From: JAMBLL01 sp036985935
GTDB taxonomy: Bacteria > Actinomycetota > Acidimicrobiia > Spongiisociales > UBA5794
Assembly: GCA_036985935.1 (NCBI GenBank)
Contig: BTQP01000004.1
Coordinates: forward strand, 1 to 28,769
DNA: 28,769 nt
Direction of reading: 5' to 3'
Shown: piece after piece, positions 6,853 through 15,435 of the stretch
Position numbering within the stretch: the stretch's first letter is position 1
How the letters are laid out: each line of letters opens with the position of its first letter
Notes under the pieces: model-generated
Told to the model about the DNA's origin: nothing
Database searches by the model: none
What the model saw: the letters and a program-made list of their open reading frames with translations, nothing else
Position numbers and translations under genes: made by a program

Positions 6853-8663
6853 TCACCGCCCCAACTGCCGCGAAAGTCGAAGACGCCACGCAGGTGCTGA
6901 TGTCCGGTAACGAAGCAGTTGCGAGGGGCGCAGTCGAAGCTGGAATCCGGGTGGCGGTCGGATACCCTGGCACGCCGAGCACGGAGATCCTCGAATCGAT
7001 CTCCGACCGTGAAGACATCGACGTTCGTTGGTCACCGAATGAGAAAGTTGCCCTCGACGTGGGCCTCGGAGCTTCGCTCGGTGGCGTCAGGGCGCTTGTC
7101 ACGATGAAACATGTTGGACTCAACGTTGCTGCCGACACGTTCATGACCAGCGCGTACACAGGGGTCGGTGCAGGTCTTGTGATCATCACTGCGGACGACC
7201 CTGGCATGCACAGCTCACAGAACGAGCAAGACAACCGGGCGTACGCACGCATTGCCGGTGTGCCACTGCTCGAACCAAGCGACAGCGCCGAGGCGAAGGC
7301 ATACACCGCGCTCGCTTTCGAAATTTCAGAGCAGTTCGATACACCTGTGCTTGTGCGTACAACGACCCGCGTTTCACACAACAGGGGCCTCGTTCATCTC
7401 TCCCCGAGACAGGAACGGCCAACCATCGGCTTCACTCGCGACCCTGCGAAGTACGTGATGATCCCTGGCCATGCCCGTAAACGACGTCCGGTGATGCTTA
7501 AGCGCATCAAGGACATGAGCCGGTATGTCGAGGACAGCCCGCTCACAGAGGAGTTCGGTGCGGGGACCGACTTTGGAGTCGTGACGTCAGGTATCGCTCA
7601 CCACTACGTCCGTGAGGTTCTCCCGGACGCCCGCATCCTCAAGCTCGGAATGAGTTATCCCCTACCGATAGAACGCATCCGGGAGTTCGCGGAGTCAGTT
7701 GATCGCCTGTTCGTGGTTGAGGAACTCGATCCGTACGTCGAGAACGACCTTCGCGCTGCAGGAATTGCTGTGGAAGGAAAGGCTCTGTTCCCTCAGATCG
7801 GAGAACTGGGCCCGGATGTTGTCAGGGCAGGATTCGCCGAAGCGGGACTTGCCAGGAAAGGGATATCGATCGTTCCTGCTCCTCTCACGGTGACGAGACC
7901 GCCACTGCTGTGTCCGGGTTGTCCTCACACACCACCTTTCCTCGCACTCAAGCGGCTCGGTGCCGTCGTCATGGGCGATATCGGGTGTTACACCCTCGCG
8001 GCACTCGAACCATTGTCATCGATGGACACGTGTGTTGCCATGGGGAGCAGCATCGGCATGGCCGTAGGGATGGCAGCGTCGGGTGGGGCTGACGGCCCGG
8101 TCGTGGCGACCATCGGCGACTCGACCTTTCTCCACAGTGGCATCGCAGCCATTGCGGACGCCGTCTATGCACATGCGAATATCACCGTTCTGATTCTCGA
8201 CAACGGGACCACCGCCATGACCGGCGGCCAGGAGCATCCAGGCACCGGAGTAACGCTGCAGGGCAGAGCAGCGACTCCGGTGGACCTGGTTGCAATGTGT
8301 AAAGCGGTCGGCGTGAGTGATGTCAGGGTCGTCGATCCATACGACCTTGCTGCAAGTTACGGAGCTCTCGAAGACGCCATCGCCCATACCGGCCCATCTG
8401 TCGTCATCACGAACCGGCCATGCGTCGAGGCGCCCACAAAGGTCAGGGACACACCGTTCGAGGTGATCGCGGAAGCATGCACAGCATGTCAGGCCTGTAT
8501 GACGCCCGGGTGCCCTTCGATCGTGTGGTCGGACGAGCTCTTCGAAGGAAGACGCAAGGTCGTGATCGATCCCGTTACCTGCACCGGCTGCACGCTGTGT
8601 GTCCAACTTTGCCCGCCGCGTGCCATCGTGATGGTCGATGCAAAGGAGGCTGCGAATGCCTGA
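6849..8663 (+). CDS. Indolepyruvate-type 2-oxoacid:ferredoxin oxidoreductase, large (alpha) subunit
   Basis: 604-residue IorA-like protein in which the pyrimidine-binding and TPP-pyrophosphate domains are fused. The N-terminus has GYPGTPSTEI; the TPP-binding region runs from GDIGCYTL through ATIGDSTFLHSG to DNGTTAMTGGQ. The C-terminus has two ferredoxin-type [4Fe-4S] motifs: C544, C547, C550, C555 and C578, C581, C584, C588. The family oxidatively decarboxylates aryl-pyruvates and related 2-oxoacids to acyl-CoA while reducing ferredoxin. The GTG start is chosen because it overlaps the previous stop (GTGA); its product has the family length. The next gene supplies the gamma-type partner. Exact substrate cannot be read from sequence; aryl-pyruvates would fit an aromatic-acid locus. 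Confidence 0.88.
   Translation: MITAPTAAKVEDATQVLMSGNEAVARGAVEAGIRVAVGYPGTPSTEILESISDREDIDVRWSPNEKVALDVGLGASLGGVRALVTMKHVGLNVAADTFMTSAYTGVGAGLVIITADDPGMHSSQNEQDNRAYARIAGVPLLEPSDSAEAKAYTALAFEISEQFDTPVLVRTTTRVSHNRGLVHLSPRQERPTIGFTRDPAKYVMIPGHARKRRPVMLKRIKDMSRYVEDSPLTEEFGAGTDFGVVTSGIAHHYVREVLPDARILKLGMSYPLPIERIREFAESVDRLFVVEELDPYVENDLRAAGIAVEGKALFPQIGELGPDVVRAGFAEAGLARKGISIVPAPLTVTRPPLLCPGCPHTPPFLALKRLGAVVMGDIGCYTLAALEPLSSMDTCVAMGSSIGMAVGMAASGGADGPVVATIGDSTFLHSGIAAIADAVYAHANITVLILDNGTTAMTGGQEHPGTGVTLQGRAATPVDLVAMCKAVGVSDVRVVDPYDLAASYGALEDAIAHTGPSVVITNRPCVEAPTKVRDTPFEVIAEACTACQACMTPGCPSIVWSDELFEGRRKVVIDPVTCTGCTLCVQLCPPRAIVMVDAKEAANA
8642..8649 (+). promoter_or_regulatory. Ribosome binding site inside the end of the IorA-like gene
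   Basis: AAAGGAGG lies six bases before ATG 8656 and decides that start over an earlier in-frame ATG at 8638. Confidence 0.65.
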
Positions 8664-9534
8664 GGGTTCGCGAGGTCTCCTGCTCGCTGGCGTCGGTGGC
8701 CAGGGCGTGATCCTTGCCAGCATGATCGTCGCCGACGCGCTCATGCGTGCCGGTCACGACGTAAAACAGAGCGAAGTCCACGGAATGGCCCAGCGGGGAG
8801 GGTCGGTGTTCAGCCACATACGGTGGGGGGACCGTGTCGATAGCCCTCTTGTACCACTGGGAAGTGCGGAGGTCCTCGCGGCGTTCGAGTGGGCGGAGGC
8901 GGTTCGCTGGGTCGAGTACGTGCGTGACGGAGGAGCCGTCGTGGCAGACATTCGTACGATCGTTCCGCCAGGTGCCTGTGACGACCGCCGGTCGTGGTCA
9001 AGACGATATCCCGGCATCGACGCCGCTCTTTTCGATAGCCGCCACCTCAAGACACGTCTCATCGATGCGGCCGCAACAGCGAAAGATCTCGGCAACGTGA
9101 GAGCGGCCAACAGCGTGATCCTCGGCTCCGTGGCAGCGTTCGTCGACATCGACGACGCGCACTGGGAAGCCGCCATTGCACACCTCGTCCCGAAGGGAAC
9201 CGAGGAGATCAATCTTGCTGCGTTCCGGACGGGCCGCGTGGTCGCCGAGGCTCAGATTCCCAGAGTTGCGCAAGACCCCGAAGGTTTTCCAGGACCGCAC
9301 GAGATCGACATCCGACACGACTGGTGTAAGGGATGTGACATCTGCTCGCGGGTATGTCCCGAGTACTGCCTCGCGGTAGATGTCGATGGGAAACTCGCGA
9401 TCGTCGATGCGGAGGCATGCACAGGATGCCGGTTGTGTGAGCTCCTGTGCCCGGACTTTGCCATCGAGATTCATGCCCCGCGCGAACACGCTGTCGTCGG
9501 CACACGACGGGTACCGGAAGGACAGACCCGATGA
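8656..9534 (+). CDS. 2-oxoacid:ferredoxin oxidoreductase gamma subunit fused to a 2[4Fe-4S] ferredoxin (delta) domain
   Basis: 292 residues. The N-terminal ~200 residues are a gamma/IorB-type domain (LAGVGGQGVILAS, SEVHGMAQRGGSV). The C-terminus carries two [4Fe-4S] motifs, C224/C227/C230/C234 and C255/C258/C261/C265, as in the delta subunit of pyruvate and 2-oxoisovalerate ferredoxin oxidoreductases. Usual IorB proteins are about 200 residues and lack this ferredoxin part, so this is a gamma-delta fusion. It overlaps the IorA-like gene by eight bases and korA by ATGA. It most simply partners the preceding IorA-like subunit, but the delta module could also serve the KorABC set that follows. 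Confidence 0.85.
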   Translation: MPEGSRGLLLAGVGGQGVILASMIVADALMRAGHDVKQSEVHGMAQRGGSVFSHIRWGDRVDSPLVPLGSAEVLAAFEWAEAVRWVEYVRDGGAVVADIRTIVPPGACDDRRSWSRRYPGIDAALFDSRHLKTRLIDAAATAKDLGNVRAANSVILGSVAAFVDIDDAHWEAAIAHLVPKGTEEINLAAFRTGRVVAEAQIPRVAQDPEGFPGPHEIDIRHDWCKGCDICSRVCPEYCLAVDVDGKLAIVDAEACTGCRLCELLCPDFAIEIHAPREHAVVGTRRVPEGQTR

Positions 9535-10664
9535 GCCAAACGCAACTCATCCAGGGCAACGAAGCATGTGTCAAGGGAGCCCTGGCAGCGGGTTGCCGTT
9601 TCTACGGCGGGTATCCGATCACACCGTCATCTGAGATCGCGGAGCACATGGTGCGCCTGCTGCCGGACATGGGAGGCGTGTTCGTCCAGATGGAGGACGA
9701 GATCGCATCCCTCGCATCTGTCGTTGGAGCCTCGCTTGGCGGATCGAAGGCGATGACCGCCACCAGCGGCCCGGGTTTCTCACTGATGCAGGAGCACATC
9801 GGTTTCGCGGCCATGACGGAGGTTCCCTGTGTCATCGTCAACGTGATGCGGGGTGGCCCGAGCACGGGGCTTCCTACCTCTCCGTCCCAGGGCGACGTCA
9901 TGCAAGCACGCTGGGGTACACATGGTGATCACCCCATCATCGTTCTCGCTCCATCGTCGGTAGGCGAGGTGTTCGACGTGACCGTTAGGGCGTTCAACCT
10001 CGCCGAGCGGTTCCGCACACCTGTGATCATCCTGTACGACGAAATCATTGGCCATACACGCGAAAGCGTGGTCCTGCCAGAGACAATCGAAGTCGTCGAT
10101 CGGGTACGGCCGAAGGGCGACCCTGAGGATTTCTGGCCGATGGTGGCAGCTGAGGACGGTACCCCACCGCTACCAGCATTCGGTGACGGCTATCGATTCC
10201 ATGTGACGGGTCTGGCTCATGATGAACGTGGATTCCCGACCAACGATTCACAGGTTGCAGAGGCGCTCGTTGCACGGTTGCATCGCAAGATCGAAGCCAA
10301 CCTCGACGAGATCATCGAGGTGGACACATACATGCTCGACGACGCCGAGATAGCGGTCTTTGCATATGGCATCGTCGGCAGGTCCGCTCGCGAGGCCGTT
10401 ACGAGAGCACGCGACGCGGGGATCAAAGCAGGTCTGATCCGTCCTGTCACGCTGTGGCCCTTCCCATCCGAGGAAGTCGCGAGAGTTGCAGCCAGGGTCG
10501 ACACAGTCCTCGTAGCAGAGATGAACCTGGGTCAACTCATCGGCGAGGTCGAACGAGCCGTGGCGGGACAGGCAGAAGTCAGGGGATACCTGAAGTCAGA
10601 CGGAGAACCGATCACGCCGGGAACGCTCCTCGAAGAGATCAAACACGCGAAAGGGATCCGATGA
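9531..10664 (+). CDS. korA: 2-oxoacid:ferredoxin oxidoreductase subunit alpha (KorA type)
   Basis: 377-residue alpha subunit. QGNEACVKGALAAGCRFYGG and YPITPSSEIAEHM at the N-terminus, SGPGFSLMQEHIGFA and RGGPSTGLPTSPSQGD are characteristic of the KorA/VorB pyrimidine-binding and transketolase-C domains. With KorB it decarboxylates a 2-oxoacid, most often 2-oxoglutarate or a branched 2-oxoacid, to acyl-CoA and reduces ferredoxin. The ATG at 9531 overlaps the stop of the previous gene (ATGA), and the gene in turn overlaps korB by ATGA. In denitrifying benzoate degraders a KorAB enzyme regenerates the reduced ferredoxin consumed by benzoyl-CoA reductase, a role that would fit here. The symbol is given for type, not proven substrate. 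Confidence 0.85.
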   Translation: MSQTQLIQGNEACVKGALAAGCRFYGGYPITPSSEIAEHMVRLLPDMGGVFVQMEDEIASLASVVGASLGGSKAMTATSGPGFSLMQEHIGFAAMTEVPCVIVNVMRGGPSTGLPTSPSQGDVMQARWGTHGDHPIIVLAPSSVGEVFDVTVRAFNLAERFRTPVIILYDEIIGHTRESVVLPETIEVVDRVRPKGDPEDFWPMVAAEDGTPPLPAFGDGYRFHVTGLAHDERGFPTNDSQVAEALVARLHRKIEANLDEIIEVDTYMLDDAEIAVFAYGIVGRSAREAVTRARDAGIKAGLIRPVTLWPFPSEEVARVAARVDTVLVAEMNLGQLIGEVERAVAGQAEVRGYLKSDGEPITPGTLLEEIKHAKGIR

Positions 10665-11485
10665 CGGACGTCAAGACGTATCTCAGAGAGTGGGCGATGC
10701 CCCATGTCCTGTGTCCTGGATGTGCCCACGGCATCGTCCTGCGATCTTTCCTGACCGCCGTTGACGAACTCCAGCTGGACCAGGACAAGCTTGCGATGGT
10801 CGCCGGCATCGGCTGCAGTAGTCGCCTCGTGGGATACGTCGACTTCTGCACGCTGCACGGGACACACGGAAGGGCTCCGGCATTCGCTACGGGTCTCAAA
10901 CTCGCCCGACCCGATCTCAACGTCGTTGTTGTGACAGGAGACGGAGATGCCCTTGCGATAGGTGGAAACCATCTGATCCATGCGGCACGAAGGAACATCG
11001 ACATCACCGTGTTGCTTCTCAACAACTCGATCTATGGCATGACAGGCGGCCAGGTGGCACCCACGACACCCGAAGGCGCGATCGCATCGACGACGCCCGC
11101 TGGGAATACGGAACCGAATTTCGATGCATGCAAGCTACTCATCGGCGCGGGTGCCTCGTACGTTGCTCGAGTCCTCGCTGCAAATCCGATGGACATGACC
11201 AAGGTCATGGCCGAGGGTTTGAGCCACCCTGGTTTTTCGTTCATCGAGGTGATCAGCGACTGCCCCGAGTACTTCGGCAGGTACAACAAGGTGGGGGGCG
11301 GCGCCGAGATGTTGACATGGATGGCCGTACGCGACGAGGGCGTTGCCGGACCACTCTCTGAGAAACGGTTCGTCGACCACATCGCATCATCCGTTCCGCC
11401 ACCCGGCCTGGAAACCGGGGTACTCCAGAACGAGATCCGCCCTGTGTTCTCCGGCGTCCGAAAGGTCGCGGGATATGAGCCGTAA
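10661..11485 (+). CDS. korB: 2-oxoacid:ferredoxin oxidoreductase subunit beta (KorB type)
   Basis: 274-residue TPP-binding beta subunit. CPGCAHG (C18, C21) and GIGCSSR provide the conserved cysteines that ligate the internal [4Fe-4S] cluster in this family. The TPP site is GDGDALAIGGNH followed by LLNNSIYGMTGGQ, and TEPNFDACKLLIGAGASYVA is typical. The ATG at 10661 overlaps the korA stop. The last 11 bases overlap korC. Together with korA and korC it forms a complete catalytic set for ferredoxin-reducing 2-oxoacid oxidation. Confidence 0.87.
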   Translation: MTDVKTYLREWAMPHVLCPGCAHGIVLRSFLTAVDELQLDQDKLAMVAGIGCSSRLVGYVDFCTLHGTHGRAPAFATGLKLARPDLNVVVVTGDGDALAIGGNHLIHAARRNIDITVLLLNNSIYGMTGGQVAPTTPEGAIASTTPAGNTEPNFDACKLLIGAGASYVARVLAANPMDMTKVMAEGLSHPGFSFIEVISDCPEYFGRYNKVGGGAEMLTWMAVRDEGVAGPLSEKRFVDHIASSVPPPGLETGVLQNEIRPVFSGVRKVAGYEP

Positions 11486-12011
11486 CGAGATCCGAATCGC
11501 GGGAGCTGGCGGGCAGGGTGTCGTGACAGCGGGCAGGATCCTTGCTGAGGCTGCCATCCTTTCCGGGAGCAACGCAACCCATAGCCAGGTGTACGGCCCG
11601 CAGTCTCGCGGTGGAGCGAGCCGATCGGACGTTGTCATCTCCTCGGACGAAATCGGATTCCCGCTCGCAGACAACATCGATCTTCTCATCGTCCTGAGTG
11701 CTGAGGCGTATACACGTTACGAGCCCGAGCTACGACACGGGGGACGGTTGATCGTAGATAGCCGATGTGCGCCAGACGACCTGGACAAAACGGCAAGCCA
11801 GTTCGCTGTCGTCGACAGAGCGAGAGCGATTTCGGGCGGTCAACTGGTCACGGGCGTCGTCGCTCTCGGAGTTCTGCAGGCTCTCGAACCCGTTGTCGAG
11901 ATCGAAGCCCTTCGCGAAGCTGTCGCGGCGCGGGTTCCGGCAAGACATCGGGACATGAACCTCGAAGCGCTACAGGCGGGTGGCCAACTGGTAGGAGGTG
12001 TCCGCGTATGA
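11475..12011 (+). CDS. korC: 2-oxoacid:ferredoxin oxidoreductase subunit gamma (KorC type)
   Basis: 178-residue gamma subunit starting MSRNEIRIAGAGGQGVVTAG, with SQVYGPQSRGGASRSDVV, the standard family block. This domain helps bind CoA in the assembled enzyme. Translation starts inside the end of korB and stops overlapping the tetR start as ATGA. It is the second gamma-type gene in the operon; the other is the fused one at 8656-9534, indicating two separate enzymes. Confidence 0.85.
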   Translation: MSRNEIRIAGAGGQGVVTAGRILAEAAILSGSNATHSQVYGPQSRGGASRSDVVISSDEIGFPLADNIDLLIVLSAEAYTRYEPELRHGGRLIVDSRCAPDDLDKTASQFAVVDRARAISGGQLVTGVVALGVLQALEPVVEIEALREAVAARVPARHRDMNLEALQAGGQLVGGVRV

Positions 12012-12634
12012 CGGACGATCTCACAACTCGGGAACGAATCCGTGTCGAGGCAGCGGCGCTCTTCCGCAAAAGGGGTTTCAACGGAACGAGCATGGCGGAC
12101 CTCGCACAGGAGGTCGGTATCTCCAAGTCGAGCCTGTATCACCATTTCCCGAGCAAGCAGGCACTCTTGTCCGAGATCATCGAGCTGACCGTCAACAGGG
12201 TTACTCCTCTTGTCAGGGCGGTCGCAGATTCTGATCTTCCGATAGAAGAACGTCTGAGATCCGCAATCGCTCTCCACACCGTGGAAGCGATTCGCGACAG
12301 GGATGCGATCGCCTGTTTCATCGAAGAGGGTCGATACCTGAGCTCCGATTTCATGGCAACGCACATCACCAATCGTGATCGGTACGAAATGATCTTCCGT
12401 GACATGTTCGAGGAAGGCATCACTTCTGCAGAACTTGTCGACCAGGACATCGGCATCGCGGTCAAAGCGATCCTCGGGATGTGCAACTCCGTTGTTCGCT
12501 GGTACCAACCCTCCGGAAAATCTTCTCCGGAGGAGATCGCAGACGAGATCGCCGAGTTCGTCGTTCGCGGTGCCTCGCCGGCACAACCCGTTGGTTTCGC
12601 AAGGGAGGCGCAGGCGCATGCCAGGAGCACTTGA
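12008..12634 (+). CDS. TetR-family transcriptional regulator
   Basis: 208 residues. The N-terminal helix-turn-helix is typical: ERIRVEAAALFRKRGFNGTS, MADLAQEVGISKSSLYHHF, then PSKQALLSEII. The C-terminal ligand domain is of the kind found in fatty-acid and aryl-CoA responsive regulators (KstR/PaaR-like in general shape), but no specific ligand can be inferred. It is embedded in the operon: its ATG overlaps the korC stop and its last 17 bases overlap the CoA-transferase gene, so it is expressed with the enzymes it may control. The inverted repeat at 5529-5561 is a candidate target. Confidence 0.88.
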   Translation: MTDDLTTRERIRVEAAALFRKRGFNGTSMADLAQEVGISKSSLYHHFPSKQALLSEIIELTVNRVTPLVRAVADSDLPIEERLRSAIALHTVEAIRDRDAIACFIEEGRYLSSDFMATHITNRDRYEMIFRDMFEEGITSAELVDQDIGIAVKAILGMCNSVVRWYQPSGKSSPEEIADEIAEFVVRGASPAQPVGFAREAQAHARST

Positions 12635-13850
12635 CGGAATCACCGTACTGGACCTCTCTCAGGGCGCCGCGGGCCCAACCTGTGCGATGCATCTCGGTGA
12701 CCTCGGCGCGAACGTTCTCAAGGTCGAACCCCCAGGCGGCGAGTGGGGCCGACGGCTAGGACCCCCGTTCGTCGGAGGTGCGGCTGCGGCGTTTCTCGGC
12801 ATGAACCGCAACAAGAGAAGCATCGTCGTAGATCTCAAGACACACGGCGGATCCGAGGTGATCCTGCGTCTGGCGCAACGATGCGACGTCGTCCTCGAAA
12901 GTTTCCGCCCCGGAGTCGCCGACAGGCTCGGGATCGGATACGCCGCGATCGCCGAACGAAATCCCACCGCCATCTACGCGGCGATATCAGCCTTCGGTCA
13001 GTCCGGGCCATGGCGCGACCGACCTGGCGTCGATGGAGTTGCCCAGGCGATGGGAGGCATCATGAGTGTCACTGGAACACCCGACGGTCCCCCGGTCAAA
13101 GTCGGCGTTCCCGCGGCTGACATGGCTGGGGGCGTTTTTGCGTCACAGACCATCCTTGCTGCGCTTTTCTCCAGAGAGCGCACGGGCAAGGGCCAACGGG
13201 TCGATGTATCTCTGCTCGACTCTCTCCTGGCATATCAGGTCGTACCGTTGTCGATGTATCTCGCCAGCGGCCGATCTCCAGAACGCCTCGGCAGCGCGGC
13301 ACCCTATGCGGCACCGAACGAGGCCTTCAGGACGAAGGACGGCCACATCATGGTTGCTGCGTATACACCAGGGCGTTGGGATGCGCTGTGCGCAGCATTG
13401 GGAGTCCCGGAGCTGTCAACGGATCCCCGCTTCGACACGAACGAGAAACGAGTGGTTGGTCGTCCTGACCTCCGGGAGATCCTGGAGCCTCGTTTCGGAC
13501 GCCTCACGACAGCCGAGTGGGTCGAGGTTCTCGATGCTGTGGACGTCCTCTGCGGCCCACTGTTGTCGTATCCCGAGCTGATGGCTCAGGAGCACATCGT
13601 GCTTGGAGGCTCGATCGTCACCGTCGATCATCCCGCCACTGGCGAGGTTCGCTCACCCGTGTTCCCCGGGCGTCTCTCAGAAACACCAGGTGACTTTGCT
13701 TGCACATCCCCCGCCATCGCCGGAGAACACAGCAGTGAGATCCTCGACGAGTGTGGCTTCGGTGCCAAAGAGATCAGGAACCTGCTCGACGGTGGTGTCG
13801 TGATCGAAGCCACTGCGAGCCAGCTTCAGGACGAAGGGAGTCAGCCGTGA
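12618..13850 (+). CDS. CaiB/BaiF class III CoA-transferase
   Basis: 410-residue family III CoA-transferase. ITVLDLSQGAAGPTCAMHLG and LGANVLKVEPPGG at the N-terminus, MNRNKRSIVVDLK, and VGVPAADMAGG with the catalytic Asp are all present. The enzyme moves CoA between carboxylic acids through an aspartyl-CoA anhydride. The ATG at 12618 has GGGAGG nine bases upstream. Such enzymes activate pathway intermediates without ATP (BbsEF for benzylsuccinate, CaiB for carnitine). Here it could activate the product of the condensing enzyme/hydro-lyase set, or a dicarboxylate. BbsEF-type enzymes need two related subunits and only one is seen, so a homodimer is more likely. Confidence 0.87.
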   Translation: MPGALDGITVLDLSQGAAGPTCAMHLGDLGANVLKVEPPGGEWGRRLGPPFVGGAAAAFLGMNRNKRSIVVDLKTHGGSEVILRLAQRCDVVLESFRPGVADRLGIGYAAIAERNPTAIYAAISAFGQSGPWRDRPGVDGVAQAMGGIMSVTGTPDGPPVKVGVPAADMAGGVFASQTILAALFSRERTGKGQRVDVSLLDSLLAYQVVPLSMYLASGRSPERLGSAAPYAAPNEAFRTKDGHIMVAAYTPGRWDALCAALGVPELSTDPRFDTNEKRVVGRPDLREILEPRFGRLTTAEWVEVLDAVDVLCGPLLSYPELMAQEHIVLGGSIVTVDHPATGEVRSPVFPGRLSETPGDFACTSPAIAGEHSSEILDECGFGAKEIRNLLDGGVVIEATASQLQDEGSQP

Positions 13851-14659
13851 TACAAGCCGAAGTGAACACCCAGGAGGAGGCGCCTGTTCTCTACGAGCGC
13901 CTAGGCGCTGTTGGTGTTATGACCTTGAATCGGCCAGACGCGATGAACGCCATGACGGTGCCGATGCTCGAAACGATGAGATCCATCGTGCAGGACATCG
14001 AGACCGACCCCGATACCCGCGTGCTCGTTGTAACAGGTGCTGGCACCAGGGCCTTCTGTGTCGGAGCGGACCTCAAGAGCAGGGGAAAGGAATTCGAAGC
14101 TGGCTTGATCCACGATCCACTTGGACTCCTGGTGCGGGACGTGTTCGGTCGATTCGAGAACCTGCACATGCCCGTCATCATGGCGATTGCAGGGTATGCG
14201 CTCGGTGGTGGGCTCGAACTCGCGCTCTCAGGCGATCTGCGTGTATGCACCGAAAGCTCCAGACTCGGCTTTCCCGAAGCGAAAGTCGGAAGCTTGCCTG
14301 GCGCCGGAGGAACGCAGCGAGCGACTCGGCTGATCGGCCCCGGATATACGAAGGAGCTGATGTTCACCGGTGACCACGTCAGCGCACAGGACGCTCTCCG
14401 CATGGGACTCGTCAACCGTGTCGTACCCGATGGAGAGCTGATGTCAGAGACGATGGCCCTGGCTGAGCGCATCGCAACTCGAGCTCCCCTGTCACACGAC
14501 CGCGTGAAGGTGCTGGTGAACCGGGCGACAGAAACCGACCTCGAGACAGGATTGGAGCTCGAATCGACGAGTCACGCTGTGTTGCGAGCAAGCGAGGACA
14601 GGAACGAGGGGATTCAGGCGTTTATCGACAAACGACCGCCCGAGTTCAAAGGGCGATGA
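13847..14659 (+). CDS. Enoyl-CoA hydratase/isomerase family protein
   Basis: 270-residue crotonase. FCVGADLKSRG is the first oxyanion-hole segment, AGYALGGGLELALSGD the second, and FPEAKVGSLPGAGGTQRATR contains the second catalytic Glu, so both acidic residues of a true hydratase appear present. The GTG start at 13847 overlaps the previous stop as GTGA, with AAGGGAG upstream. It likely hydrates an open-chain enoyl-CoA, for instance in beta-oxidation of pimelyl- or glutaryl-CoA-derived intermediates; a more specialised substrate cannot be excluded. Confidence 0.85.
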   Translation: MIQAEVNTQEEAPVLYERLGAVGVMTLNRPDAMNAMTVPMLETMRSIVQDIETDPDTRVLVVTGAGTRAFCVGADLKSRGKEFEAGLIHDPLGLLVRDVFGRFENLHMPVIMAIAGYALGGGLELALSGDLRVCTESSRLGFPEAKVGSLPGAGGTQRATRLIGPGYTKELMFTGDHVSAQDALRMGLVNRVVPDGELMSETMALAERIATRAPLSHDRVKVLVNRATETDLETGLELESTSHAVLRASEDRNEGIQAFIDKRPPEFKGR

Positions 14660-14672
14660 GAAGGAGAACTTG

Positions 14673-15419
14673 ATGAATGTGAAGGATCGCGTTGCGGTCG
14701 TAACAGGGTCCGGCCAGGGCATAGGCAAGGGCATTGCTGAGACCCTCGCTGCGGCAGGCGCAAAGGTCATCATCAACGACCTCTTCCCCGAGAAGGTCGA
14801 CGAAGTAGTCGCCGAGTTCCAGGCCGCCGGCTACGACGTCATCGGTCACGCCGCAGACGTTTCAGTAGCCGACGGAGCGAACTCCCTTGTTCAGTTCGCG
14901 ATCGACACGTTCGGGAGCATCGACATCCTGGTGAACAACGTCGGGACAGCGAGGGACGGATGGCTGGCGAAGATGAGCGAAGATGATTGGGATCTGGTAC
15001 TCCAGGTGAATCTCAAATCGCAATTCCTCACATGCAAGGCTGCCGCGCCGCACATGATGGATCAGAAGTACGGCAGGATCATCAACATCTCCTCGAGAGC
15101 GTGGCTCGGCGGCCCGGGCCAGGCGAACTATGCAGCATCGAAGGGTGCCGTGATCAGCCTCACCAGGACACTCGCACTCGAGATGGCCCGCTACGGGGTC
15201 ACAGCCAACGCGATTGCGCCAGCCCTCGTGGACACGCCGCTGTTCCGTGGGTTGAAAGAAGATGTCCAGGAACGTCTCGTGAAGACGATCCCGGCGAAGC
15301 GCGTTGGAACGCCCGAGGACATCGGCAATGCTGCTCTGTTCTTCGCTGCAGACGAGTCGTCGTACGTGACAGGCCAAACGCTGTACGTGTGCGGCGGGCG
15401 AAGTCTCGGTGCCGGGTGA
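14673..15419 (+). CDS. Short-chain dehydrogenase/reductase (probable 3-hydroxyacyl-CoA dehydrogenase)
   Basis: 248-residue classical SDR. TGSGQGIGKG is the nucleotide-binding turn, NNVGTARDG follows, and the catalytic Ser-Tyr-Lys is seen in NISSRAWLGGPGQANYAASK. AAGGAG at 14661-14666 is six bases ahead of ATG 14673; the preceding in-frame TTG is rejected because its spacing is too short. SDRs of this FabG-like shape oxidise 3-hydroxyacyl-CoA in several aromatic pathways (for example BbsCD). Coming directly after an enoyl-CoA hydratase, it may oxidise 3-hydroxypimelyl-CoA or another 3-hydroxyacyl-CoA for the thiolase at 3722-4864. Cofactor preference not determined. Confidence 0.85.
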   Translation: MNVKDRVAVVTGSGQGIGKGIAETLAAAGAKVIINDLFPEKVDEVVAEFQAAGYDVIGHAADVSVADGANSLVQFAIDTFGSIDILVNNVGTARDGWLAKMSEDDWDLVLQVNLKSQFLTCKAAAPHMMDQKYGRIINISSRAWLGGPGQANYAASKGAVISLTRTLALEMARYGVTANAIAPALVDTPLFRGLKEDVQERLVKTIPAKRVGTPEDIGNAALFFAADESSYVTGQTLYVCGGRSLGAG

Positions 15420-15435
15420 TGGGGGCAGTCTCACT

